Notes: generated from the letters alone by a model not told the origin. DNA of 36,877 nucleotides from Pirellulales bacterium (GCA_028279215.1 JANQOF010000018.1:1-36877); one strand, 5' to 3'; shown: positions 1 through 8,258, counted from the first letter of the stretch. Numbers and translations are program-made.

Positions 1-316
1 GAGCCAACCGGCTGCTCGTTGTTCCCCCTTCTCCATCTAGGCGGGTTTTGCCTCAGTTGCGGGAAACCCTGGGGCAAAACTCCGTGGCGCTGGTGGTCGC
101 TCGATCGTTTAACTCCTTGAGAAGGAAAGGCTTACGGAATCGACTGATTGCCCTACGAATCGAGTTTTGCCCCAGCGAATCGTGTTTCCCAAAATGATGC
201 CGTCGCAATACTCTAAGCCGTTAATTGGTAGGAGCTTGCACAAGCGAGTATTGTCCCAGCGCGGGACCACTGTGGCACAATCCGTGCCGCGACCGTCAGC
301 TAGCGAGCGTCACCTT
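1..316. other. Non-coding left edge with repeats
   Basis: I recognise no gene here. The stretch lies beyond the 3' end of the decayed esterase remnant and holds three copies of a 12-base motif, annotated separately. A forward reading frame begins at 167 and runs to 529, but its product is Arg/Ser/Pro-rich, resembles no family I know, and lies opposite the esterase remnant. I treat it as chance. Confidence 0.5.
45..175. repeat. REP-like GTTTTGCCCCAG repeats
   Basis: The motif GTTTTGCCYCAG occurs at 45-56, in inverted orientation at 69-80, and again in direct orientation at 164-175. The first two copies form a potential hairpin with 12-base arms, one mismatch and a 12-base loop. Position and structure suggest a dispersed intergenic palindromic repeat. 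Whether copies exist elsewhere in the genome cannot be seen from here. Confidence 0.5.
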
Positions 317-568
317 CTAACATCCATCGTCGTCGGCAGTTGTGTTCTTCGTTTGACCAGCGAAGCTCACGGTAACCTGCTCGCCGGCGTTGGCCCAACC
401 CCACACCGGGACCGAGCAGTCGCGCTGCAGCACCATGTAATTGCTAAACACCGATGGCAGTCGAACTTCCGCCAGAAGTTCTGCTCCAGCAAACAACGCA
501 AGTGCAACCACAGCAACGCGGCGGATTGATCGCCCGTGCATACTGAATCTCCAACGATGCGGTTTCAA
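290..568 (-). pseudogene. Sialate O-acetylesterase remnant (5' end only)
   Basis: The readable frame (83 codons, stop at 317) starts with an apparent signal peptide (basic start, then VVALALFAGAELLAE). It continues with LPSVFSNYMVLQRD, PVWGWANAGEQV and VSFAGQ, the N-terminal signature of secreted sialate 9-O-acetylesterases of the SGNH type. A complete gene of this family would encode roughly 450-650 residues. After DDDG the frame reads Cys-stop, then continues KVTLAS before another stop, as if a DGKWKVTLA-like segment had acquired a nonsense codon. No further homology follows toward position 1, so the body of the enzyme is missing and no catalytic residues remain. A short secreted peptide is formally possible, but gene decay fits better. 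Confidence 0.7.
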
Positions 569-669
569 ATCGGCAGGTTGACGGATGCGCTGAATATAAG
601 CTGTGGCCGCGCTGCGTCCAACATTTGCCGGTCAACGATCGGTGCCGAGCGACCCCGCCGAGCAAATGG

Positions 670-699
670 TTGTGTGTTTTCCAAGTGTGTCCTTATAAT
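670..699 (+). promoter_or_regulatory. Promoter of the ArsC-like gene
   Basis: A perfect -10 box TATAAT (694-699) lies 18 bases after a weak -35-like TTGTGT (670-675). Transcription would start near 706, about 30 bases before the ATG at 737. This argues against the longer reading of the downstream gene, which would start near 536, upstream of this promoter. Confidence 0.5.
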
Positions 700-736
700 C
701 CGGCGTCTGCTCCACCTGCACTTCACGAGAACGCCG

Positions 737-1435
737 ATGTATCCGCTCGTTACCTTTGTCACCTTGTTTGGTGTAGCCATGACCGCGAACGCCGCTGATC
801 GCCCAGAGTTGCTGGAAGCTGTAGACCCGGTAGCGACCGACATGGCGTCTGCCGCTACGGAGTTGCCTGCCGATCGGCGCGAGATTCTGGATCGTGCCGC
901 GCGGTACGTGGCGGAAAACCTTAACGCGGGCGAGGAGGTGCAATTAACGTTCATCTGCACGCATAACTCGCGACGTAGCCACTTGGCTCAAATTTGGGCA
1001 CAAGTAGCCGCTGACTACTACGGCCTCGATGGAGTGAAGACCTACTCCGGTGGCACCGAGGCGACCGCCTGCAACCCACGCACCGTTCGGGCGCTTCGCC
1101 GGGCGGGAATTGAAGTGGTTCGCTTCAGCGAGGGAACGAATCCCAAGTACCTGGTGCAGTACGCCGAGAATCGAGCACCGCACACGGTATTTTCCAAGGT
1201 CTACAAGGAGTCGCCCAATCCGCAGAGCGACTATGCGGCGATGATGTGCTGCTCGGACGTCGACGAACGATGCCCCGTTGTGTTTGGCGCCGAAGCGCGA
1301 ATCCCCTTGCACTACATCGACCCCAAGGTGGCCGACGACTCGCCCGACGAAGCGGAAACATACGACGAGCGCTGTCGGCAGATTGGAACGGAGATGTTCT
1401 ACGTGATGAACAAGGCGGCAGAGTTGACGGACTAA
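737..1435 (+). CDS. Exported ArsC-like reductase/phosphatase
   Basis: A 232-residue protein of the low-molecular-weight tyrosine phosphatase / thioredoxin-coupled arsenate reductase fold. The phosphate loop is FICTHNSRRS, with CX5R residues Cys74 and Arg80. A second signature CSDVDERCP (Cys172, Cys179) keeps the seven-residue spacing of the redox pair Cys82/Cys89 of Staphylococcus aureus ArsC, so the full three-cysteine relay appears present. The first 20 residues (LVTFVTLFGVAMTANA) look like a signal peptide with cleavage after ANA, although the usual basic start is missing. ArsC enzymes are normally cytoplasmic, so export would be odd. The start at 737 is chosen from the promoter at 670-699. 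No other ars gene is nearby and the gene stands alone, converging on the HAMP gene. The fold is confident; the substrate is not known. Confidence 0.82.
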   Translation: MYPLVTFVTLFGVAMTANAADRPELLEAVDPVATDMASAATELPADRREILDRAARYVAENLNAGEEVQLTFICTHNSRRSHLAQIWAQVAADYYGLDGVKTYSGGTEATACNPRTVRALRRAGIEVVRFSEGTNPKYLVQYAENRAPHTVFSKVYKESPNPQSDYAAMMCCSDVDERCPVVFGAEARIPLHYIDPKVADDSPDEAETYDERCRQIGTEMFYVMNKAAELTD

Positions 1436-1456
1436 GCGCTGTCCAGACGCGTGGGA

Positions 1457-1993
1457 TCAGTTGGGCGCGGCCGACGCAACCAGATGCCCGTCCGACTCGG
1501 CATTGTCCGACGTAGCATTCGAGCATTCGAGGTCATGCTTGTCCGGCTTGCCTGCTGCCGGGGCAAGCTGGTGTCGCTCGGACTGCATGCGGGCGATCAA
1601 GTCGTTGTACGCGTCGGCTAGATCGTGCCAGTCGTCGCTGTCGCGAAAGTGCAACGGCACCAACGGCCCGCCATCAGCCGCACGGCGGAGGTGGCGTCGG
1701 AAGCGAAAAAGAGGTCCGGCGAAACGATGCGACGCTTGCACCATATCCCACAACATCAAGGGCAATACACACAACGATGCGGCCATGGCGACAAGAACGA
1801 CAGGCAATACCGTTACCGCGAACGAGTTGGGACCAACAAAGCCCGTGATGCCGGGAGTGATGTAGAACCAGCCAATCACCGTTAGTCCACCGACTGCTAA
1901 TAGGCTGACGATCCAACTGCGGATGAACAGTAAGAGTAATCGACCTTGGACTTTGCGATCGACAAACTTGCGGGCCCTTACGTGCTTGCTCAT
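1457..1993 (-). CDS. HAMP-domain membrane protein
   Basis: A 178-residue protein with two predicted membrane helices (about 18-42 and 58-82). They are followed by a HAMP-like segment (about 83-136) with HRFAGPLFRFRRHL and a DSDDWHDLADAYNDLIARMQ stretch, the familiar two-helix linker pattern. The tail is hydrophilic. There is no kinase, cyclase or methyl-accepting domain behind the HAMP, so this is a HAMP-only protein that may adjust a partner in the membrane. Residues after the second helix would be cytoplasmic. I chose the ATG at 1993, with GAGG about 12 bases upstream. An in-frame ATG at 2107 would add 38 residues. It sits downstream of the DASS transporter gene on the same strand, after a gap of about 170 bases. 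Confidence 0.7.
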   Translation of the reverse strand: MSKHVRARKFVDRKVQGRLLLLFIRSWIVSLLAVGGLTVIGWFYITPGITGFVGPNSFAVTVLPVVLVAMAASLCVLPLMLWDMVQASHRFAGPLFRFRRHLRRAADGGPLVPLHFRDSDDWHDLADAYNDLIARMQSERHQLAPAAGKPDKHDLECSNATSDNAESDGHLVASAAPN

Positions 1994-2165
1994 CAGTAGG
2001 ATCGCCTCGGATAGAAACTGCGGTCGTGCATGGACGCGAGTCGGCGCGCCTTCCTCCAGTAGAAAACGTAGCTCGTATCTTAGCGCATGGGCACCCAGGA
2101 CACGCATTGCAACGGAGGTAGCGAACGTAGCGGTTGAGCCGCCACAAGTGAGCGATGGAAAAAGG

Positions 2166-3800
2166 CTACCACCAGCCCAGCAGCTTCCACCACAAGAGTC
2201 CTCCACCAAGCCAAACCATCATGTGAAGTATTGAGATCGCGAACCCAATCCAGAACCATCGCCCGATGGGAACATAGCCCAGTCCGAAGTAAATCACGAC
2301 CGGGCCGGTGGAGTAGTTCGTAGTGCACCCACAGAGGTTCGAGAAGTAGGCAACGAGAGCAACGACCACGAGCGGCGGAGCCACAACGGACGCCGCCACC
2401 GTGAAGAACACACCAGCGAATGCGAGGATATGCCCGGTGAGCATGCTGAAGGCGTACATCGAGTAGAAATACACGATGGCCAAAATGGCCGCAGCCGCCA
2501 ATCCCGTGGTGGTACCGATGCCTTGTTGCACTTGTTCGGCGAACCAGTCGACAAACCGTGTTGCCTTTAGCGCGTCGGCCATGGCGATGAGTCCGCCAAG
2601 CCACAACAGCGTGTCCCATGCGGCTGCATTGCCTGTGACTTTGGCATAGGGAAGGACTCCGAGCACCACCAACGCCACTACGCCTCCCAGAGCCACGAGC
2701 GCCGTGGGCAATGCAAACTGCAAGAACCTTTGCTGCAGCGGGCCGGTAGCCCAAAGGATCAACATACCAATGAGTACCAATGCCATCGTCACTTGCTTGG
2801 CGTCCCAAGGGCCTAGCTGGTTCAGTTGGCTGCGGATCTCCCGCTGGGCTTCGCTGGCATCGGAGAGTCGCGGCGGCGCCAACCAGTACAACACCACCGG
2901 CAAGAGAAGCAAGCTCGTAACGCCCGGCGCGATGCTGCCCTTGATCCACATGCCCCACCCGAAATCGACATTGAGAAAATCGAGAGCCGCCTTCGAGACT
3001 AGCGGATTTGCGGCCATTCCGGTGAGGAACATCGCCGCGGTCACCAGATTAAGGTGCGCCCCGCAAAGCACCAGATACTCGCCCGCTTTGCGCGGCTCGC
3101 ATTCGGGGTCCGACCCGAGCACGCTGTTGATGGAGTTAACAATCGGCATCATCACACCACCCCCCCGAGCAGTATTCGAAGGTATGAACGGCGCGAGCAG
3201 CAGTTCGGCCCCGGCAATCGCGTAACCCAGCCCCAAAGTGGTTCTGCCCAACGCTGCGACCATCATCAACGCTACCCGTCGCCCAAGTCCCGATTGAACC
3301 ATTGCCCCGGAGATTAAGAACGCCGCGACTACCAGCCACACCGTTGTATTGCCAAATCCGGAGAGGGCCGCCTTAAACGACTCTTTCACTCGCTCATTAG
3401 CCGGTTTCGGCGCCAGGGCAACAGTTAGAGTCGCCGAGTCAGCCAAAGGCGGCGTGTAAGTGACAAGGTGGGCGCCGTTTCCACTGTCGACCACATGCCG
3501 CTGGATGACGCTGGCATCCAGGTTACTCGACCGCAACCATTCGTCGACCGCCGTTGGAGCTAACACGCCCGATACACCCAGCACCACCAGGCCGATGAGC
3601 ACGCAAACGCCCATCGGTAGCGGCCGAAGCAAGAAACTTAGAATGGTAGCTCCAAACACCGCGAACACGTGCCACGCCTCGGCACCGAGTCCTTCGGGGG
3701 CCGGCGTGAACCACATGGCCACTCCGAACGTCACGCAAACCCAGAATCGCAGCAGATTGCGAGGTTCGGATCGAGTTCTTGTTTCGGTGTCCGCGGGCAT
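2166..3800 (-). CDS. DASS-family anion symporter
   Basis: A 544-residue polytopic membrane protein of the divalent-anion:sodium symporter family (SLC13/CitT), close in pattern to 2-oxoglutarate/malate translocators. Two hairpin signatures are visible: PSNTARGGGVMMPI (SNT at 208-210) and, near the C-terminus, TTNYSTGPVVIYFG. Both carry the Ser/Thr-Asn residues that bind sodium and the carboxylate in this family. Expected substrates are C4-C6 di- or tricarboxylates, though sulfate cannot be excluded. Residues about 82-142, between the third helix and SGFGNTTVW, form a hydrophilic insertion that typical members lack. The gene lies 49 bases after larE on the same strand and is probably co-transcribed with it and the UVR-motif gene. 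Confidence 0.88.
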   Translation of the reverse strand: MPADTETRTRSEPRNLLRFWVCVTFGVAMWFTPAPEGLGAEAWHVFAVFGATILSFLLRPLPMGVCVLIGLVVLGVSGVLAPTAVDEWLRSSNLDASVIQRHVVDSGNGAHLVTYTPPLADSATLTVALAPKPANERVKESFKAALSGFGNTTVWLVVAAFLISGAMVQSGLGRRVALMMVAALGRTTLGLGYAIAGAELLLAPFIPSNTARGGGVMMPIVNSINSVLGSDPECEPRKAGEYLVLCGAHLNLVTAAMFLTGMAANPLVSKAALDFLNVDFGWGMWIKGSIAPGVTSLLLLPVVLYWLAPPRLSDASEAQREIRSQLNQLGPWDAKQVTMALVLIGMLILWATGPLQQRFLQFALPTALVALGGVVALVVLGVLPYAKVTGNAAAWDTLLWLGGLIAMADALKATRFVDWFAEQVQQGIGTTTGLAAAAILAIVYFYSMYAFSMLTGHILAFAGVFFTVAASVVAPPLVVVALVAYFSNLCGCTTNYSTGPVVIYFGLGYVPIGRWFWIGFAISILHMMVWLGGGLLWWKLLGWW

Positions 3801-3849
3801 CAGTCAACGTCCAACCGATTGATAAGCAAACGCCACGCGACGGCATGCG

Positions 3850-4671
3850 TCAAAGCACTACCGGCAAACCGATATTCAAGCTTCCCGACCGAAAACCTGC
3901 CAGATCGATCGCCACATGTCGAAAGCCCAATGCCGAGAGTTCGTGTTGCAGCCGGTCGCGCAGCGGCTGTTCGACGATGGTCGCCAGGTCTTCGAGAGGT
4001 ACTTCGACTCGGGCAAGGTCGCCTTCATGATACCTCACACGGCATTCGCGGATGCCCTCGTTGCGAAGCAAGCTCTCGGCGGCGTCGACCATGCGGAGAC
4101 GCTCTGGGGTCACTTCTTGCCCATAGGCGATACGGCTGGCCAGGCAGGGCGAGGCGGGCTTATTCCAAACGTTGAGACTCCAATGCATTGCCAAGCTACG
4201 AACGGCACGCTTGTCGAGTTGGCACTCAACGAGCGGACTACGAACAGAGGCTTGCTCGGCGGCGGCAAGACCGGGCCTGTAATCTCCAAGATCGTCCAAC
4301 AAGGTGCCGTTGGCAATGGTCTGAAAACCATGTGCCTTCGCATACTCGCCCAACACCGAGTAGAGTTCCGTCTTGCAATGAAAGCACCTGTCGGGCGCAT
4401 TCGCGACGTAGTCGTTGCGCTGCATTTCGTGCGTCGGGAGTTCGACGTGCGCGATTCCAATATCCGCGGCCGTACGCCGGGCGTGTTCCAATTCTTCTGG
4501 CGAGACCGCTGGGCCAACACCCGTCACGGCCACGGCTTTGTCCTGCAACGCAGCATGGGCGGCGCGGGCCACGACCGCGCTGTCGACCCCACCAGAATAG
4601 GCAACCACGCAGCTTCCATATCCACGAAGCGTCGCTACCAGCCGGTCGGCCTGTACGTCAACTTCCGCCAT
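3850..4671 (-). CDS. LarE-type sacrificial sulfur transferase
   Basis: A 273-residue PP-loop protein matching LarE, which adenylylates and then sulfurates the pyridinium-biscarboxylate precursor of the nickel-pincer nucleotide. The ATP loop is SGGVDS (26-31). RCFHCK (Cys96, Cys99) and PASPCLASR follow, with Cys176 at the same number as the sulfur-donating Cys176 of Lactobacillus plantarum LarE. Length is normal for the family. No larA, larB or larC lies in the window, so the lactate-racemase-type target, if any, is elsewhere. Many LarE homologues occur without a lar operon, and another sulfur-transfer role is possible. The gene lies between the UVR-motif gene (54-base gap) and the DASS transporter gene (49-base gap) on the same strand. 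Confidence 0.88.
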   Translation of the reverse strand: MAEVDVQADRLVATLRGYGSCVVAYSGGVDSAVVARAAHAALQDKAVAVTGVGPAVSPEELEHARRTAADIGIAHVELPTHEMQRNDYVANAPDRCFHCKTELYSVLGEYAKAHGFQTIANGTLLDDLGDYRPGLAAAEQASVRSPLVECQLDKRAVRSLAMHWSLNVWNKPASPCLASRIAYGQEVTPERLRMVDAAESLLRNEGIRECRVRYHEGDLARVEVPLEDLATIVEQPLRDRLQHELSALGFRHVAIDLAGFRSGSLNIGLPVVL

Positions 4672-4725
4672 TTGACGAATACTCTCGCTGCTAGGAAACC
4701 GGTTACCGCATGTGAAGCAGACGTT

Positions 4726-5568
4726 CTAAGGCAACTGCGGTGGTTGAGGATCTTCCAGCCGGCGCAAACGGTCGCGCAGTTCGGCTGCCTCTTCATAGCG
4801 TTCGTCGGCGATGGCCTCCTCCAACTCGCCGCGCAGTTTCTCAATCGGATCGGCTGCCTCGTCGTCTTCGTCTTCCGCCGATATCCCACCCTGCGACATC
4901 ACGTCCTTTCGCCATCGTCGCAAGAACTGCAACTCGCCCAATCGCTCCGCGTTCTCTTCTTGACCGTAGTCCTGCAAGAACTGCTCGAGACGCCGAATGC
5001 CCGAATCGATTACGCCAACAGCAGCATCCCATTGATCGAGGTTCACCAGCGGTGTTGCTACCGCTCGCGTATGCATCATGGTGACGTACGGGCGCCATTG
5101 GTCGAATTGGAGCTTGTCTCGATCGTGCCGGGCGTGATTCCGAACAAAATCAAAAAGCTGCAGGTTTCGGCTTGTGTCGCGAGCGCACAATTCGTAGCGG
5201 CCCAAATGCCAGAAACTCAGGTACCGATGGTAATACTGCACGCCCTCGCGAAGCAACTCGGCACAATCCTCGGGCTCGAGCAAGTATCGCGCTGCGTCTG
5301 GGTTGGCCTGGTCGTGGTCTTCTTGCCGCTGCCGATGATACACGAGCCACGACTCGCAGTCATTCACACGTCTCCCATCGGGCCGCCCATCGACGTGCAT
5401 CTGAAGCAATCCAAGATCGAGCCGCAACTGGATCCGCTCGCTCCCATCCTCCGTCCGCACACTTCGAACCGTCACCTCATCCGGACGGAATTCCCAGTCG
5501 TGAAGAATTGGATCAATATCGGGTATCACGGAGAAACCACAACTGCAAGCGGGACGGCAAAGCACCAT
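4726..5568 (-). CDS. UVR-motif protein of unknown function
   Basis: A soluble, acidic protein of about 280 residues whose only recognisable element is a C-terminal UVR motif (about 244-272, KLRGELEEAI then RYEEAAELRDRL). This is the helical hairpin by which UvrB and UvrC pair and which also occurs in McsA. The middle is helical and rich in Trp, Tyr, Arg and Asp. It has no nuclease or helicase domain, so a direct repair role is not implied. A Cys-rich start (Cys4, Cys8, Cys10) could bind metal. The frame is open to a TTG at 5619, but that would place the promoter at 5590-5619 inside the gene. I chose the ATG at 5568; a GTG at 5529 is also possible. Probably the first gene of a run with larE and the transporter. 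Confidence 0.65.
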   Translation of the reverse strand: MVLCRPACSCGFSVIPDIDPILHDWEFRPDEVTVRSVRTEDGSERIQLRLDLGLLQMHVDGRPDGRRVNDCESWLVYHRQRQEDHDQANPDAARYLLEPEDCAELLREGVQYYHRYLSFWHLGRYELCARDTSRNLQLFDFVRNHARHDRDKLQFDQWRPYVTMMHTRAVATPLVNLDQWDAAVGVIDSGIRRLEQFLQDYGQEENAERLGELQFLRRWRKDVMSQGGISAEDEDDEAADPIEKLRGELEEAIADERYEEAAELRDRLRRLEDPQPPQLP

Positions 5569-5589
5569 GCGGCTGCACGGCAACGGGCA

Positions 5590-5619
5590 ATTATAACCGT
5601 ACTCAGGAGATATCGGCAA
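5590..5619 (-). promoter_or_regulatory. Promoter of UVR-larE-transporter run
   Basis: On the - strand, TTGCCG (5619-5614) is followed after 18 bases by a perfect TATAAT (5595-5590). Transcription would begin near 5583, just before the ATG at 5568. The spacing and the leftward gene run that follows support a real promoter. Confidence 0.5.
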
Positions 5620-5729
5620 ACCGACCTTCTAGAGCGACGAAACCATCGATTGAGCTAATGGCAAGTAGGATACAGATCGCTAACACGCGGAAAAACCGAG
5701 CGCTATCAACACCTGTTAGCTCATCTAAG

Positions 5730-6788
5730 CTAGTCGCCCTGCTCTTCCTGTTCATTCCGACTCCCAAGGGCGGCAAACGCATCAGCGTCTACGTCGAACG
5801 AGATGGTCCGAACCGACCCACCGCACATTGCCATGTGCATGCCCGCAACATGGGGACCACCGAAGCCCCATGTAATGAAGTCACCATCGACTTGGCCATC
5901 TTGGACTGGTGGCATTCGATCCGAACCGTCCGCCGTATAACCTGCATTGTCGCGGTCGTGACCAGTATAAACGCATTGATCGTCGGACGGGTGCTCGCCC
6001 GTCTCGTAGTCGGCAGGGTGATGAGCTTTCTCTCCCAACAGCGCAGTACGAGACGCACCATCGGTGACTTGAGACAATCGCACCGCGCTAGTCCGAAAGA
6101 CGACGCCACTCGCGAGCCGCCTATTGTACAGTGTCGGACTTGGTCGATTCGAGAACGGATCCGGCGTCCGCCCACGGCCCATATTCCGATTGCCAGAGTT
6201 TGCGCGAAAGTCGGTGCGGGCCACATAGCACTTCGCGGGGCCAACCGGCACTGCTTCGCATGACGCAGCATTGTGGGCTAGGTTGGTAAACGGCCATTCA
6301 ATCACTGGATAGCCTCGGGCAGCGCGGCGAGAGGGACACATGAACATGGGTACCGGCGTAGTGACCAACTGGAGCATCTGTTGCTTTCGCGCATCGGAAA
6401 TCGGTCTGCGAGCAACTAGGTCGTCCTTCACGGGGCCACCTAACTCTCGCAGATGTCCGAGTTCAATGTACTCCAGGATATTGTACGCCCAACTGCCCGG
6501 CTGATCCTCAGCGTAACCCGACTCGGCGTCGCCAACCCATCGATGTCCCCACCCGCCGCTGGGCAAGTGCCCATGCGTCGACGAATGATTCAGCATTGCC
6601 AAGGCCAATTGCTTGAGATGATTCTTGCACTGGATGCGACGCGCGGATTCCCTGGCAGCTTGTACGGCCGGTAGCAGCAACGCAATCAGCACCCCCACGA
6701 TAGCAATGACCGTGAGCAACTCGACCATCGTGAAGCCGAGTTGGTGCCGCCTATTCGAGAACAGAAGGTATTGGTGCACGACAAGCAA
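5730..6788 (-). CDS. DUF1559 prepilin-like protein
   Basis: A 352-residue type IV pilin-like protein of the DUF1559 family, which is greatly expanded in planctomycetes. The prepilin peptidase site is LGFTMVELL, with cleavage after Gly18, Phe at +1 and Glu at +5, followed by a hydrophobic helix (about 19-43) and [20 protein letters not shown]. The C-terminal region has [17 protein letters not shown] and [17 protein letters not shown], the usual family ending. It should be inserted in the membrane and processed like pseudopilins; the role of the family is unsettled. No ATG is available: the frame opens with TTG at 6788, and a GTG at 6779 is an alternative. Only three bases separate it from the upstream SGNH/DUF1080 gene, so they are probably co-transcribed. 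Confidence 0.88.
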   Translation of the reverse strand: MLVVHQYLLFSNRRHQLGFTMVELLTVIAIVGVLIALLLPAVQAARESARRIQCKNHLKQLALAMLNHSSTHGHLPSGGWGHRWVGDAESGYAEDQPGSWAYNILEYIELGHLRELGGPVKDDLVARRPISDARKQQMLQLVTTPVPMFMCPSRRAARGYPVIEWPFTNLAHNAASCEAVPVGPAKCYVARTDFRANSGNRNMGRGRTPDPFSNRPSPTLYNRRLASGVVFRTSAVRLSQVTDGASRTALLGEKAHHPADYETGEHPSDDQCVYTGHDRDNAGYTADGSDRMPPVQDGQVDGDFITWGFGGPHVAGMHMAMCGGSVRTISFDVDADAFAALGSRNEQEEQGD

Positions 6789-6791
6789 GGT

Positions 6792-8102
6792 CTACAGATC
6801 TATTGCCATCAAATCGCGGTACTGCACACGACTTCCAATGTGATTCTCCAGCTTGAACTTGCCCCGTTTTGGTTTACCGAAGTATGGGTGTAAGCGAGCG
6901 AACTTGCTCTCCTTCACCCGGGCGTGCCAATCTTCCGAGTCGATGTCGTATTCGAGGATCAGCTCTCCGTTTAGCCAATGCTCGGCATGGTTATCGACTA
7001 ACCGAATTCTTGTGTGGTTCCATTGGCTGTGCTCTCGCACCGGCTTGCCGAGCGAGGGCCCATAGAGGTCGATCGATGCACCCGTAGAGTTGTTCGCGTC
7101 CGCACGATAGCGGCGCGTGAGGTCGTCGACTAGTTGGTACTCGGGGCCCAGCCAAATGTAGCGGTAGTCGGCAACGCGGTAGAAGATTCCGCTGTTGCCC
7201 TTACGAGGGATCTTCCACTCGACCTGGAAATCGAAGTCGCCAAACTCCTGGTCCGTAAACGCATCCTCCCCCCAACCGGTAACCGCAAGCGTTCCATCCA
7301 CCACTCCCCAGCCGCTCGGCGGACCCTCGCCGTCCTCATTGCTCCATCCATCAAGCGAACTTCCATCGAACAGCACATGACGCAACTCGTCGGGTTCGTC
7401 GAGCAACTCCGCAACCTTGGGTTCGATCGCCTCAGCCCATCGACGATATCCCTCTTTGCTTAAGTGCAGAAAGTCGGGCATGATTTCTTTGCTGATCGAA
7501 CCATCCGCCTCCAAGAACACTTGGCCAATGTTGAGGTAGTGAATCTTCTGCCAGTCAGCCAACTTGCTAAGCGCCTGGTTCACGTCGCGGATCTTTACCC
7601 GATAGGGATCATCACGAGCCTCGCCGCGTGGAAAGATCCCCAGTAGCAGGATTTTCGTTTCGGGAGTTTCCTTACGGACGCTACCCACGACCGCCGACAC
7701 GCCTTCAATGGTGGCGGGCGGTTCGAATCGGTTTCCACCAAGGTTGTTTGTACCGATCATGATCACCGCCAGCTTCGGACTTTGGCCGTCTAGATTGCCG
7801 TTCTCGATGCGGTAGATGACGTGCTGCGTCTGATCGCCGCCAATCCCCAGGTTGCCGGCGTGCCGGTCGCCGTAATGTTGCTGCCACACATCGCGGACCG
7901 CCTCCCCCTGCCACCCGTCGGTAATGGAGTCGCCAATGAAGACTAGCTGCCACCTGCTGCCGGATGCCTGTCGGTTTAGGTGCGCATGCCGCTTGAACCA
8001 TTGCTCGCCACGGGGCTGGGGCTTCGTTGTTGAATCCGCGCCTTGGGCCCCCAACATGGATATTGAGACGAGTAAACCTACGATCGCTTGATGGATGCGC
8101 AT
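6792..8102 (-). CDS. SGNH esterase fused to DUF1080 domain
   Basis: A secreted 436-residue two-domain protein. After a signal peptide (about 1-21, cleavage near AQG) comes an SGNH/GDSL hydrolase with block I GDSITDGW (Ser59), block II GIGGDQ, block III GTNN (Asn120) and block V PDFLHLS (Asp210, His213), so the triad and oxyanion residues are intact. From about residue 240 (LFDGSSLDGWSNED) it continues as a DUF1080 / 3-keto-disaccharide-hydrolase-like jelly roll, with GNSGIFYR, GPEYQLVDD and a typical WNHTRI stretch. The architecture suggests a periplasmic or extracellular carbohydrate esterase with a glycan-acting or glycan-binding partner domain. It forms a pair with the DUF1559 gene that follows immediately. 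Confidence 0.88.
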   Translation of the reverse strand: MRIHQAIVGLLVSISMLGAQGADSTTKPQPRGEQWFKRHAHLNRQASGSRWQLVFIGDSITDGWQGEAVRDVWQQHYGDRHAGNLGIGGDQTQHVIYRIENGNLDGQSPKLAVIMIGTNNLGGNRFEPPATIEGVSAVVGSVRKETPETKILLLGIFPRGEARDDPYRVKIRDVNQALSKLADWQKIHYLNIGQVFLEADGSISKEIMPDFLHLSKEGYRRWAEAIEPKVAELLDEPDELRHVLFDGSSLDGWSNEDGEGPPSGWGVVDGTLAVTGWGEDAFTDQEFGDFDFQVEWKIPRKGNSGIFYRVADYRYIWLGPEYQLVDDLTRRYRADANNSTGASIDLYGPSLGKPVREHSQWNHTRIRLVDNHAEHWLNGELILEYDIDSEDWHARVKESKFARLHPYFGKPKRGKFKLENHIGSRVQYRDLMAIDL

Positions 8103-8209
8103 GATCGTGCTCGGGGGGCGGGAACCAAATTTGCCGCTGATGGGGCGTCAAAAGCAGCAGAGGGCGTTACATGCTGCCTATTTTAACAGCTTCGGGGCGC
8201 GGTGGGCGA

Positions 8210-8258
8210 GAAACTCACAGCAATCTCAAGGATCCCGGATCCCAAGTGTGTGAGTTTC
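8210..8258. repeat. 10-base perfect inverted repeat around GGATCCC tandem
   Basis: GAAACTCACA at 8210-8219 is perfectly complementary to TGTGAGTTTC at 8249-8258. The 29-base loop contains GGATCCC twice in tandem (8230-8243), itself partly self-complementary. It could be a small repeat element or an operator upstream of the leftward SGNH gene. There is no U-tract, so a terminator is unlikely. Confidence 0.5.

Noticed and set aside
167..529. A 120-codon + strand frame at the left edge
   Set aside because: It runs opposite the recognisable esterase remnant and has no family features.
3916..5658. A 580-codon open frame on the + strand over larE and the UVR-motif gene
   Set aside because: It is the shadow of two well-supported - strand genes; the translation shows no domain of its own.
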